Of a DNA stretch of 64,000 bases, positions 9,075 through 17,319 are shown one piece after another. The translations under genes and the position numbers were made by a program. The stretch lies in NCBI GenBank assembly GCA_001603145.1, contig LVBI01000030.1, forward strand, positions 39,494 to 103,493. Reading direction: 5' to 3'. The notes beneath the pieces were generated by a model. It saw only the letters and a program-made list of their open reading frames with translations, was not told the origin of the DNA and made no database searches. How positions within the stretch are numbered: the first letter of the stretch is position 1; each line of letters begins with the position of its first letter. The stretch comes from Spirochaetales bacterium Spiro_07. Its GTDB lineage: Bacteria > Spirochaetota > Spirochaetia > Treponematales > Treponemataceae.

Positions 9075-9863
9075 ATGCAGGACAAACAAGACAGTCAAAG
9101 CAAAATCGAACAGTTGCAGAAAATCATAGACGAAAGCTCTTCCATCGTTTTTTTTGGCGGTGCGGGCGTTTCTACCGAAAGCGGAATCCCCGATTTCAGA
9201 AGCACTTCGGGACTTTACCATCAGCAGTGGGCGTACCCGCCTGAAACAATTTTGTCGCACTCTTTTTTTGAAACAAAAACCGAAGAGTTTTACAAATTCT
9301 ATCGCGAGAAAATGCTTTTTCTTGACGCTGAACCGAACGCAGCGCACAAAGCACTTGCTAAGCTTGAAGAAAAGGGCAAGCTCAAGGCTGTTGTAACGCA
9401 GAACATAGACGGGCTTCATCAGAAAGCGGGCAGCAAAAATGTTTTTGAGCTTCACGGCAGCGTTTTGCGCAATTATTGCAGAAAGTGCGGCGCATTCTAC
9501 GATGCTGAATTCATCAAAAATTATGACGGTTCGCAAAATGACGGCAGCGCAAGCAATTATCAGCGAACAGTGCCGCGCTGCACAAAAGACAGTTGCCACG
9601 GGCTTATAAAGCCTGATGTTGTGCTTTATGAAGAAGGGCTTGACAACAACGTCATCGAAGGCGCGGTTGCCGCAATTTCTAGCGCAGACTGCCTGATTAT
9701 TGGCGGCACTTCGCTTGTCGTTTATCCGGCGGCCGGGCTTGTGCGCTATTTTCATGGCAAATACCTCGTGCTGATAAACAAATCTAGCACATCTTATGAC
9801 GCAAGCGCAGACCTGTCGATAAACGAGCCGATTGGCGAAGTTTTCTCTAAGCTGAAAATCTGA
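9075..9863 (+). CDS. Sir2-family NAD-dependent protein deacylase
   Basis: Cytoplasmic sirtuin that removes acyl groups from lysines using NAD+. The 262 aa show GAGVSTESGIPDFRS (29-43, NAD site), TQNIDGLH (108-115), the catalytic His127 in ELHGS, and a four-Cys zinc site (C135, C138, C169, C174). The residues that mark desuccinylases are not apparent, so it is probably a general deacetylase. The frame is open upstream to 8997, but AGGAGG at 9060-9065 points to ATG 9075, the length sirtuins usually have. It may be co-transcribed with the secreted protein before it. Confidence 0.9.
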   Translation: MQDKQDSQSKIEQLQKIIDESSSIVFFGGAGVSTESGIPDFRSTSGLYHQQWAYPPETILSHSFFETKTEEFYKFYREKMLFLDAEPNAAHKALAKLEEKGKLKAVVTQNIDGLHQKAGSKNVFELHGSVLRNYCRKCGAFYDAEFIKNYDGSQNDGSASNYQRTVPRCTKDSCHGLIKPDVVLYEEGLDNNVIEGAVAAISSADCLIIGGTSLVVYPAAGLVRYFHGKYLVLINKSSTSYDASADLSINEPIGEVFSKLKI

Positions 9864-10014
9864 TGCAGCTGCAAGATACAAAACTGTGCGCCGCCGCTTG
9901 AGCTTGCTTTTAGATTAAGCTGAAAGCGAACCCGAAATGCTGGTCGTTGACACTCTATCAGCATAAGCGGTAAGCTTATTAAGACAAACAACCAAAAAAT
10001 GTCGTCTCGGAAAA

Positions 10015-10076
10015 ATCTGCTTTTCCGGGGCTGCTCTAAATATCTGTTCGAAAACAGAGCGGGTTTTCTGGCAGAT
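10015..10076 (+). other. Possible structured leader of the acyltransferase gene
   Basis: The 289-bp gap 9864-10152 is the leader of the next gene. Within it ATCTGC (10015-10020) pairs with GCAGAT (10071-10076), enclosing nested arms (GCTCT..AGAGC, CTGTT..AACAG). This could be a folded mRNA leader. It matches no riboswitch class that I recognise. Confidence 0.3.
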
Positions 10077-10152
10077 GCGAAAAAGGGGAGATGCACCGGC
10101 TTTGCGTAAGTTTCGTGCTTTGTCAAAGTCTGGCTGCGTTTGTGGAGGATTT

Positions 10153-11049
10153 ATGGATTTTAAAGACGGCACGCCTGTTGATGGCTGCTACGCATATCTT
10201 TTTGACAGTCTTAAAAAGCTCAATCATTCAGCTACAGTGGTTGATGATACAAACGTTCTGCAGGAAGCAAATCCTGTTATTTTGAAAATCTTGGACGACA
10301 TGCTTGTTGACACTGTGCTGCCCGGTTCTGGCATTGACGGCATTGAAAATGCCAAAGAATTTCTTGCTGCCGTAAATTCAGGCAAACGCGGCATTATTTT
10401 GATGGAACATTACAGTAACTTCGACTTGCCGGGCTTCAGCTATCTTATGAGAAAGTCAGGCGTTCCTGAGTTGAAGGAAATTGCTGAAAGGGTTGTCGCA
10501 ATTGCCGGAATGAAGCTGAGCGAAGAAAACCCGATGATAAGCGCATGGGCTTCGGCTTACGCGCGCGTAGTCATTTACCCAAGCAGAAGCCTTGCTTCAA
10601 TTTCAGACCCGGAAGAACGTGCAAAAGAAGAGCAGAGAAGCCGCAAAATCAACATGGCTTCAATGCGCGCTTTGGACAGCGTGCGCAAGCAGGGCAAAAT
10701 CTTGCTCGTTTTCCCGGCCGGCACAAGATACAGAAAGAACAAGCCAGAAACAAAGCGCGGCGTCCGCGAAATCGATTCGTACATCCGCCTTTCAGATGTA
10801 ATGCTCCCTGTTGCAATCAACGGAAACTGTTTGCGCATTTCAGATGATCATCCTTCAGACATGATAAAAGACGAAGTTTGGCACGACAAGATGGTTTACA
10901 CAGCCGGAAAGATGATAGAATGCAAGTCTTTCAGAAAGTCTGTGCAGGACAATCTGCCGGAAGAGCTTGAAGACAAGAAGCAGCCTGTAGTCGATAAGAT
11001 TATGGAAATTCTTGAAGGCTTGCATGAAGAAGCCGAGAAAAAAAGATAG
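10153..11049 (+). CDS. PlsC-like glycerolipid acyltransferase
   Basis: Probable membrane-associated acyltransferase acting on glycerol-3-phosphate or lysophosphatidate in phospholipid synthesis. The 298 aa contain an H-x4-D active-site block, HYSNFD (86-91), and FPAGTR (187-192), the counterpart of FPEGTR in PlsC. There is no strong transmembrane segment, and the region before the first motif (about 85 aa) is longer than in PlsC, recalling soluble GPAT-like enzymes. The start at ATG 10153 is set by GGAGG seven bases upstream; the frame is open further up. A strong terminator follows. Confidence 0.75.
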   Translation: MDFKDGTPVDGCYAYLFDSLKKLNHSATVVDDTNVLQEANPVILKILDDMLVDTVLPGSGIDGIENAKEFLAAVNSGKRGIILMEHYSNFDLPGFSYLMRKSGVPELKEIAERVVAIAGMKLSEENPMISAWASAYARVVIYPSRSLASISDPEERAKEEQRSRKINMASMRALDSVRKQGKILLVFPAGTRYRKNKPETKRGVREIDSYIRLSDVMLPVAINGNCLRISDDHPSDMIKDEVWHDKMVYTAGKMIECKSFRKSVQDNLPEELEDKKQPVVDKIMEILEGLHEEAEKKR

Positions 11050-11107
11050 TTTCAGCTAAATAAAACTTCTGAAAATTTCAGTTTTTAGAGATGCCCTCAA
11101 ACTGTTT

Positions 11108-11149
11108 AAGCCGTTGCATTGCGTTTATGCTTTGCGGCGGCTTTTTTTT
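11108..11149 (+). terminator. Rho-independent terminator
   Basis: AAGCCGTTGCA pairs with TGCGGCGGCTT (11 bp with two G-U pairs), and its last bases run into eight T. It ends the acyltransferase transcript. Confidence 0.9.
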
Positions 11150-11325
11150 GCTTTTCAGGTTTCAGCGGGCATAAACAATAATGATTCTCCAATATGTTTT
11201 GATGTGTAAAATTCTAACTTTTGCCGATAATATATTGATAATTTAAATTCAGTGTAAAAAGAGTTTTAAAGTTAGAAATATTTGCATGATGAATTAATAT
11301 TTCTATGTACGGTGAGAAAATAGCG

Positions 11326-11351
11326 GCTTTTTGATAAAAAAATCAAAAAGC
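11326..11351. promoter_or_regulatory. Perfect inverted repeat in the leader of the response-regulator operon
   Basis: GCTTTTTGAT-(A)6-ATCAAAAAGC, 10-bp arms, ends 29 bp before the start codon at 11381. The 331-bp gap 11050-11380 otherwise holds the upstream terminator and AT-rich, promoter-like sequence. The repeat could be an operator or a leader hairpin. Confidence 0.5.
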
Positions 11352-11380
11352 TTGTTTATTGGAATATTTCGGAGTATCAT

Positions 11381-12649
11381 ATGTCTATGAAGCAAGTACT
11401 TATTATTGATGAGACACCTTTGTTCAGAGATTATGTAAAGGATAAGCTCGTTACTGACAAGATTGTCGTTGAAACTGCATTGAACCGCTATGACGGTGCA
11501 AAAAAGATGCATTCAATTTTACCGGACTTGCTTATTCTGGACGCTACATTTCCTTTTGAAGAGCTTCTCGACTTTCTTCAGCGCAAAGCTGCAAACCCGA
11601 ATACTGCAAGAATTCCAGTTATTCTTTCAGGGCCGGTGCTTGAACATGGCCAGATTGCGCAGCTTGCACCTTACAAAATCATCAAGTATTTCAATAAACC
11701 TATAAAGATTGACGTTTTCTTTGAGACAATCGGCCAACTGCTTCAGACCGCCATTCCGATTGATACTACGCCTTGTATTCTTGAAACGCACGTAAACAAT
11801 AACATCATCTTTATTGAAATTTCGCAGGGCTTGAACAGAGAAAAAATCACGCTTTTGCGCTACAGAATTTCAGAGCTGATAACCGCAAACAACATAACTG
11901 CGCCGAAAATCGTTCTCATGATGTCTGCGCTGCATCTTTGCTTTGTTGACGGTCTCAACCTTGAGCTGCTTTTCAGCAGCATTCTTGCAGACATGCGCAT
12001 AAGAGATAAGAACGTCAAAGTTTTGACTTTCGACAAATATACAAAGCAGCTCATCGCCGGTCATCCAGAATTTTCTGGCATTGAAACCTCAACAGACGTT
12101 ACTTCGTTTATCCGCGACGTTGTGCCTAAGCAGCAGGACATCTATGACATGGTTGAGCTTACGAACATGCACCTGCTTTCTGCAACAGAAGAAAACGATG
12201 AAGGCTCTGTTCAGATGCGCTTCAAGTCTGACGGCGGCCAGAATGACGAATCAGGTCAGGATGCCGGCGTAGACATGTACATCAAAGTAGCAATCATTGA
12301 TGATGATTCTATTACAAGGGCAATCTTGCAGAAAGCGTTTTCTACAATCAATGCTCGTTGCGAACTTTTTGAGAACGGTGCAGACTTCCTCAGCATAATC
12401 AAGTCTAAGTCTTATGATGTAGTCGTACTCGATATTCTTATGCCTGGCTTGAACGGCTTTGACATTCTTACAGCCTTGCGCGATTTGGAATATCCGCCGG
12501 CCGTTATTGTTTATTCAAGCATGAGCAACCGCGAGTCTGTAGTTCAGGCGTTGAGCTTGGGTGCAAAGAGCTATCTTATCAAGCCGCTCAAACCAGAAGC
12601 AGTTGTTCAAAAAGCGCAGGAGCTGCTCGGCTTAACAAGAAATGCCTGA
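11381..12649 (+). CDS. Response regulator with two receiver domains around a middle domain
   Basis: Cytoplasmic signalling protein of 422 aa. Residues 5-118 form a divergent receiver with Asp54 at the acceptor position. Residues about 135-245 form a middle domain with a STAS-like pattern (my inference). Residues 302-418 form a canonical receiver with IIDDDS and acceptor Asp351 in VVLDILMPG, plus Lys in YLIKPLK. There is no DNA-binding domain, so output is probably protein-protein. GGAG lies seven bases before the ATG. Its 3' end overlaps the hybrid kinase gene by 8 bp, implying translational coupling and a shared pathway. Confidence 0.85.
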   Translation: MSMKQVLIIDETPLFRDYVKDKLVTDKIVVETALNRYDGAKKMHSILPDLLILDATFPFEELLDFLQRKAANPNTARIPVILSGPVLEHGQIAQLAPYKIIKYFNKPIKIDVFFETIGQLLQTAIPIDTTPCILETHVNNNIIFIEISQGLNREKITLLRYRISELITANNITAPKIVLMMSALHLCFVDGLNLELLFSSILADMRIRDKNVKVLTFDKYTKQLIAGHPEFSGIETSTDVTSFIRDVVPKQQDIYDMVELTNMHLLSATEENDEGSVQMRFKSDGGQNDESGQDAGVDMYIKVAIIDDDSITRAILQKAFSTINARCELFENGADFLSIIKSKSYDVVVLDILMPGLNGFDILTALRDLEYPPAVIVYSSMSNRESVVQALSLGAKSYLIKPLKPEAVVQKAQELLGLTRNA

Positions 12650-14720
12650 TAAAGAAAAACCCAAAGATACAAACAGAAACTTGTTCCTTGCGAACATTAC
12701 TCACGAATTCCGCACGCCGATTCAGACGATGCTTGCCACAATCGATATGCTCAAAGAGACATCGCTTGACCCGGAGCAGTTCGAATATATTCAGCAGATT
12801 CATTTCAGCGCAGAAGCTTTGCTTTCTTTGGTGAATGACTTCCTCGATTTTTCTAAGCTTGAGTCTGGTCAGTTCCGCTTTGAGTATATTCCGTACAATC
12901 CGCTTGTCCTAATCGAACAGACGATTGATTTGCTTGCAATCGAGGCGCACAACAAAAGCATTGAGATTATTTCAGATATAGATTTTGCGTTGCCAACCCA
13001 GATTATAGGCGACCCGACCCGAACAAGGCAGGTGCTCACAAACTTGCTGAAAAACGCCGTCAAATTTACGCAGCAGGGCTACATCGAAATCAGCGCGTCT
13101 GCTGACCCGGCCGCAAAAACAATCAGCTTTTTCGTAAAAGACACCGGCATCGGCATTTCTGAAGAAGGCAAAAAGAAGCTGTTCTCAAACTTTTATCAGA
13201 CAGACGCTTCTAATACACGGAAATACGGCGGCACAGGGCTTGGGCTTTCAATTTCAAAGCAGTTCGTAGAGCTTATGGGCGGCAAAATCGGCATGAAAGA
13301 CAACCCGGAAGGCGGCTCAATCTTCTATTTCAGCCTTCCGTATTCATTGCCGGAAGACATGCCTGAAGAAGTTGCCGCGCTTGAGCCTTCTGTTACTGAA
13401 GACGAGAAAGTGCTTATCGTTGACGACCGCGTAAGCGCCGCCCAAAGTTTTCAGAAAAAGCTCAAGCAGCTCGGCTTTAAAGACGTTGATTACACGCTTT
13501 CGGGCGACGATGCGCTCAAGATGCTTTGCGAAGCCGCAGACAGCAAGCAGCCATACAGCCAGGTTTTCATCGACATGGTTATGCCTGTAATGGACGGCTG
13601 GCGTCTTTCTTCGGAAATAAACAACAACTCAAAGATTAACAGCTCAAAGCTTTATCTGCTCATTCCAGAAGGGCAGATGGGGCGCGACGCAAAAATGAAG
13701 CGCCTAAAATGGTTCAACGGCTATTTGTATAAGCCTATCAAGAAAAAGCAGCTTATCAACCTGCTTATTGCAAATGCAGAAGAAACGCTTGAGCTTGAAG
13801 CTGTTGACGACGACACGCCTGTTTCAGCGCCGCAAAAAGAAGCCGCGCCTGTTCCAAAGCCGGTCACAGAAACGGCCGCCGGTGCAAATTCAGAGAAAAA
13901 GCCCGAAGCTTCATCTGAATATGAAGTTATCGCTAAAGGGCGCAAGATTATAATTGCCGAAGACCACCCTGTAAATCAGAAGCTTATAAGCCGCTTCTTT
14001 CAGCAGTTCGGTGCAGAAACCGTGTGCGCCAACAACGGCGAAGAAGCTTATAAAGCTGCAACCGCAAACCCTGATGCAGATTTGATTTTTATGGATATTC
14101 AGATGCCGGTTATGAGCGGCGTTGAAGCTACGCAGAAAATCAGGGCTGAAAAGATTGGCACGCCTATAATTGCTTGCACGGCAAACACAGACGAAGCTGA
14201 CTTTAACGAATATTACAAGGCCGGCATGAACGATGTGCTGATAAAGCCGTTCAAGAAGCAGACTGTTTACGAGCTGCTTCAGAAATGGATTAAAAAGCTT
14301 GACGAAGAGAAAAACAAGGCTTCTGGTGCGGGCAAACCGAATGCGGGCATATCCATCAGCAGCACGGCTTATAACCCGATTGCGTGGGATATAGGTGAAA
14401 TGCTTGTTACGACGCGCAACAACAAAGAGCTTGCAAAGCAAATGATTGCAGACTTTTTGAGCCAGACCGTAAGCATTTTTGAAAAGATTACTGAAGCAAT
14501 TCAGAACAGCAACTTTTTGTGTGTGCAGCAATATGCGCATATCTTAAAAGGAAGCGCCGGCGCGCTCGCCATAAACAAGCTTTCTGACACTGCAAAGCAG
14601 ATGGAGCTTATTGCAAAGGCAGAAAATGCGCAGACATGCCAGATTTGCCTTGAAGAGTGCGGCATTTACTTTGATGAATTCAGCAAGCTTGCGGAAGACT
14701 GGATGGAAGAGAACAGCTGA
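12642..14720 (+). CDS. Soluble hybrid histidine kinase (HisKA-HATPase-REC-REC-HPt)
   Basis: A complete phosphorelay in one 692 aa chain. HisKA begins at once with His21 in NITHEFRTP. The ATPase shows [16 protein letters not shown] and [10 protein letters not shown]. The first receiver has Asp311 ([11 protein letters not shown]), the second Asp485 ([11 protein letters not shown]), and the HPt domain His633 (AHILKGSAG). No sensor or transmembrane region precedes HisKA, so the input must come from a partner, plausibly the response regulator whose gene overlaps this one. The likely flow is H21 to a receiver to H633, and then to the partner receiver D351. The ATG lies inside the preceding gene. 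Confidence 0.93.
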   Translation: MPDKEKPKDTNRNLFLANITHEFRTPIQTMLATIDMLKETSLDPEQFEYIQQIHFSAEALLSLVNDFLDFSKLESGQFRFEYIPYNPLVLIEQTIDLLAIEAHNKSIEIISDIDFALPTQIIGDPTRTRQVLTNLLKNAVKFTQQGYIEISASADPAAKTISFFVKDTGIGISEEGKKKLFSNFYQTDASNTRKYGGTGLGLSISKQFVELMGGKIGMKDNPEGGSIFYFSLPYSLPEDMPEEVAALEPSVTEDEKVLIVDDRVSAAQSFQKKLKQLGFKDVDYTLSGDDALKMLCEAADSKQPYSQVFIDMVMPVMDGWRLSSEINNNSKINSSKLYLLIPEGQMGRDAKMKRLKWFNGYLYKPIKKKQLINLLIANAEETLELEAVDDDTPVSAPQKEAAPVPKPVTETAAGANSEKKPEASSEYEVIAKGRKIIIAEDHPVNQKLISRFFQQFGAETVCANNGEEAYKAATANPDADLIFMDIQMPVMSGVEATQKIRAEKIGTPIIACTANTDEADFNEYYKAGMNDVLIKPFKKQTVYELLQKWIKKLDEEKNKASGAGKPNAGISISSTAYNPIAWDIGEMLVTTRNNKELAKQMIADFLSQTVSIFEKITEAIQNSNFLCVQQYAHILKGSAGALAINKLSDTAKQMELIAKAENAQTCQICLEECGIYFDEFSKLAEDWMEENS

Positions 14721-14795
14721 AACTGACGCTGCAAAACTTTAGTGCAAGATGCCCGAATATTGCAGCTTGCAGTTTGTTCGCGTCTGATAGGAAAA

Positions 14796-14838
14796 GCACC
14801 GCCATTGTGGATTTTGCCCATAAGGCGGTGCATTTTTT
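14796..14838. terminator. Bidirectional terminator between convergent genes
   Basis: GCACCGCC (14796-14803) pairs perfectly with GGCGGTGC (14824-14831). It has a T tract on the plus side and a shorter one (TTTT) on the minus side, and serves the kinase operon and dksA-like gene. Confidence 0.9.
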
Positions 14839-14865
14839 TGCAGAAACTTTAACCTGATTCGCAGA

Positions 14866-15222
14866 TTAGCGGTTCTTGCGCTCGTCGTCGCTTTTGCAGT
14901 TGATGCAGAGGAACGCGTAAGGAATTGCTTCAAGCCTTTCTTGCGGAATTTTCTTGCCGCATTTAAGGCACAAGCCATACTTGCCCTGCTCAATGCGCAT
15001 AAGCGCAGAATCGATGAGCTTAAGACGGTTCATGTCTTTGCTGCCGAATGTTTCGAGCATCTTGCTGTCAATCGCATCAGAAGCAATGTCTACAACGTCT
15101 TTTGATTCCATGTCATCGACTATCTTTTTGAAGTCATCATTGTTCGTTGCAAGCGTTCCGATAATTTCGCGTTTCATCGCTATCAAAGCTTCTTTCATTT
15201 TTAAATTGAAATCTTGTTCCAT
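14866..15222 (-). CDS. DksA/TraR-family C4 zinc-finger protein
   Basis: Probable RNA polymerase secondary-channel protein that tunes transcription, usually with ppGpp. The 118 aa have an N-terminal coiled coil whose tip region carries D42-x-x-D45-x-A47 (DVVDIA), as in DksA. The zinc finger has C85-x2-C88 and C106-x2-C109. It is somewhat shorter than E. coli DksA (151 aa), as in many spirochaete and Firmicute members. GGAGAG lies six bases before the ATG. It converges on the kinase operon and diverges from infA. Confidence 0.9.
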   Translation of the reverse strand: MEQDFNLKMKEALIAMKREIIGTLATNNDDFKKIVDDMESKDVVDIASDAIDSKMLETFGSKDMNRLKLIDSALMRIEQGKYGLCLKCGKKIPQERLEAIPYAFLCINCKSDDERKNR

Positions 15223-15354
15223 AGTAAACTCTCCATGTTGACAAAGTTCTTCATTTATTCATAGAATTATAAGAGTGAAGTGCTAAAAAAGCAATTTTTT
15301 TCTTTGCACTTTTTAATATTTTTTTCACGTTTTTTCAAAACTCTTGGAGGACTT

Positions 15355-15573
15355 GTGGCTAAAGAAGAAGCTATTGAAGTTGAGGGCATTGTAAAAGAGG
15401 CATTGCCGAACACGATGTTCAAAGTTGAATTGCAGAACGGACATGAAATTCTTGCATATCTTTCTGGAAAAATGCGCAAGCATTACATCCGCATCGTACC
15501 AGGCGACAGCATCCGTGTTGCGCTCTCTCCTTATGACTTGAACCGCGGCAGAATAATTTTCCGCGAACGCTAA
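15355..15573 (+). CDS. infA: Translation initiation factor IF-1
   Basis: Small S1/OB-fold protein that binds the 30S A site during initiation. The 72 aa length is exactly typical. The sequence ([19 protein letters not shown].., [33 protein letters not shown]) matches IF-1 along its length. The start is GTG 15355, set by TTGGAGGA just upstream, although the frame is open to 15280. The stop is only 2 bp from the convergent stop of the J-domain gene, so the two mRNAs must overlap at their ends. Confidence 0.97.
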   Translation: MAKEEAIEVEGIVKEALPNTMFKVELQNGHEILAYLSGKMRKHYIRIVPGDSIRVALSPYDLNRGRIIFRER

Positions 15574-15575
15574 GC

Positions 15576-16172
15576 TCAGTTTCCTTTGTTTTCGTTGCCT
15601 GCAGTCAGCAGATACTGCATGGCACGGGCAATTCCAGAAATTCCACTGATAAGCATAATTATTCCGATTATAGAGAAAACAAAGTTTGTGCAGAGGAATA
15701 AGCCTAAAATGGTTGTAAGCACATTCTTCAAAAGCATAGATAATGCTTCGCGCTTTGTCGGTCTGTGCACGTTGCCGCCGGAGTGTCTGCCGTTTCCGTA
15801 ATATGTGTATGTATAGCTTCTGCGGCTGGCATCATGCTCGTTCTGTTCTTGCCATGCGCGCCTGAACATTTCTTCAAACGGGTCTGCACCAGAACCGAAC
15901 GGATTTTCGGCTGAAGGTCTGTACGCCTGCTGATAAGGCTGCTGCGACGTTGTGCCGAAGCGGTCATAGTCGGCGCGCTTCGCTTCATCGCCAAGAACGG
16001 CGTATGCGGCATTGATTTTCTTGAACTTCTCTTCGGCTTCAGCGTTGCCCGCATTGCGGTCTGGATGATACTTGAAAGCTGCCTCGCGGTAAGCTTTTTT
16101 TATTTCATCTGCGGATGCGTTACGGCTTACGCCTAAAACCTGATACAAATCGTCCATGCTCATAAAATACAT
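15576..16172 (-). CDS. J-domain protein with C-terminal membrane segments
   Basis: DnaJ-like co-chaperone that would stimulate an Hsp70 ATPase at the membrane. J domain at about residues 7-70 with HPD at 36-38; a Gly/Ser/Tyr-rich linker (about 80-140) follows; two closely spaced hydrophobic segments (about 147-185) anchor it. It has no zinc-finger or substrate-binding domains, so it is a type III J protein. ATG codons at 16172, 16163 and 16157 are all possible starts and none has a good ribosome site; MDDLYQVLG at 16157 is the usual J-domain beginning. Convergent with infA. Confidence 0.85.
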   Translation of the reverse strand: MYFMSMDDLYQVLGVSRNASADEIKKAYREAAFKYHPDRNAGNAEAEEKFKKINAAYAVLGDEAKRADYDRFGTTSQQPYQQAYRPSAENPFGSGADPFEEMFRRAWQEQNEHDASRRSYTYTYYGNGRHSGGNVHRPTKREALSMLLKNVLTTILGLFLCTNFVFSIIGIIMLISGISGIARAMQYLLTAGNENKGN

Positions 16173-16357
16173 AAAAACAGCGTAAACGGCAAGACTGAAA
16201 AACTGATATAACTGAATTTTAAACTTTCAGTTTAGGCTTTGAAATGCGCGCCGCAAACGGCTTGACGATTCTTGCAGATGTTTTGTATTTTTAAACTAAC
16301 ACGAAACTATCGTTGCCGTATCGTTTAGGCTTAAAACGGCGTAAATTGAGGTTCACC

Positions 16358-17281
16358 ATGAATTTAAATTTAGAGCAGCTTTTTTTATTGTTCATCATAT
16401 ACAGCTTCATCGGCTGGGTCGGCGAAGTAATCTATTGTTCGATTCCCGAAAAGCATTTTATAAACAGAGGCTTTTTGCACGGCCCTGTCTGCCCAATTTA
16501 TGGCTGCGGTGGCCTTCTTGTGGTTTTTCTTTTGATGCCGTTCAAAGACACCTGGGTTGAGCTGTTCTTTGCGGCGATGTTCGTTACAACCGTGCTCGAA
16601 TATTTCACATCTTGGCTTATGGAAGTGCTTTTCCACAACCGCTGGTGGGACTATTCGCATTACAAGCTGAACATAAACGGCCGCGTCTGCCTTTTGAATT
16701 CGCTTATTTTCGGTGCGATGGGAACGCTTGCGCTTCATTTTGTGCATCCGCCGATTAAATGGCTGATTTGTCAGATTAAAAGCCCATATATCGAAATTGC
16801 AAGCGGCGCTCTTTTTGTGTGGTTTGTCACAGACTTAATTCTGACCGTCAGAACGCTCAAAATGTTCAACCAGAAGCTCGAAGAGCTCAAGGAATTCAGC
16901 ACGTCGCTCAAGAACAAGTTCAAGGGCGAAATCTGGGTTGAGAGCGGCAACATCCTCGAAATGTTCAAGTCTTTGCGCGAGCGCGCCAAGCAAGATTCTT
17001 CGCCAATCTTTGCGGTATTATCTGAAAGGCTCGAAACGCTCAACCGCAAGTACAAAAGCTCGCTCCGCATTTTGCAGGCATTCCCAAGAATGCAGAGCAA
17101 GCGCTACGGCGAGCAGCTTGAGCATTTCAAGTTTCAGCTTAAAGTTGAGTTTGCGCTGAAAAAAGAAATGCTCAAAGCAAAATATGCCCAGAAAAAAGGC
17201 GAGACTTACGAAGCCGCTTCAAGAGAAGAGATTACCAAGCGCCTTGAAGAGCAGACAAAACCGGCGGCCAGTCTTAAATAG
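16358..17281 (+). CDS. PF06541-type putative ABC-transporter permease-like membrane protein
   Basis: Multi-pass inner-membrane protein of 307 aa. The first ~160 residues carry the PF06541 pattern (SFIGWVGEVIYCS, NRGFLHGPVCPIYGCGG, FVTTVLEYFTSWLMEVLF, WDYS, INGRVCLLNS). The last 130 residues are charged and helical, probably cytoplasmic. The start at ATG 16358 is set by GAGG six bases upstream; the frame is open to 16313. The family has no well-established function despite its name. It stands alone between divergent and convergent neighbours. Confidence 0.8.
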   Translation: MNLNLEQLFLLFIIYSFIGWVGEVIYCSIPEKHFINRGFLHGPVCPIYGCGGLLVVFLLMPFKDTWVELFFAAMFVTTVLEYFTSWLMEVLFHNRWWDYSHYKLNINGRVCLLNSLIFGAMGTLALHFVHPPIKWLICQIKSPYIEIASGALFVWFVTDLILTVRTLKMFNQKLEELKEFSTSLKNKFKGEIWVESGNILEMFKSLRERAKQDSSPIFAVLSERLETLNRKYKSSLRILQAFPRMQSKRYGEQLEHFKFQLKVEFALKKEMLKAKYAQKKGETYEAASREEITKRLEEQTKPAASLK

Positions 17282-17288
17282 TTTGTGA

Positions 17289-17311
17289 CCAATCGTCATC
17301 ATGACGATTGG
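17289..17311. terminator. Bidirectional terminator-like hairpin
   Basis: An 11-bp perfect inverted repeat (CCAATCGTCAT / ATGACGATTGG) lies in the 38-bp gap between the convergent PF06541 gene and glmS. The T tracts are short and interrupted. Confidence 0.7.
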
Positions 17312-17319
17312 TTTAAGCT

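Noticed and set aside
9033..9881. Long open frame on the minus strand opposite the sirtuin gene
   Set aside because: The plus strand encodes a clear sirtuin with a strong ribosome site; the antisense product is Arg/Cys/Phe-rich with no motif. The same applies to antisense frames at 13911-14540, 38088-38657 and 38814-39533.
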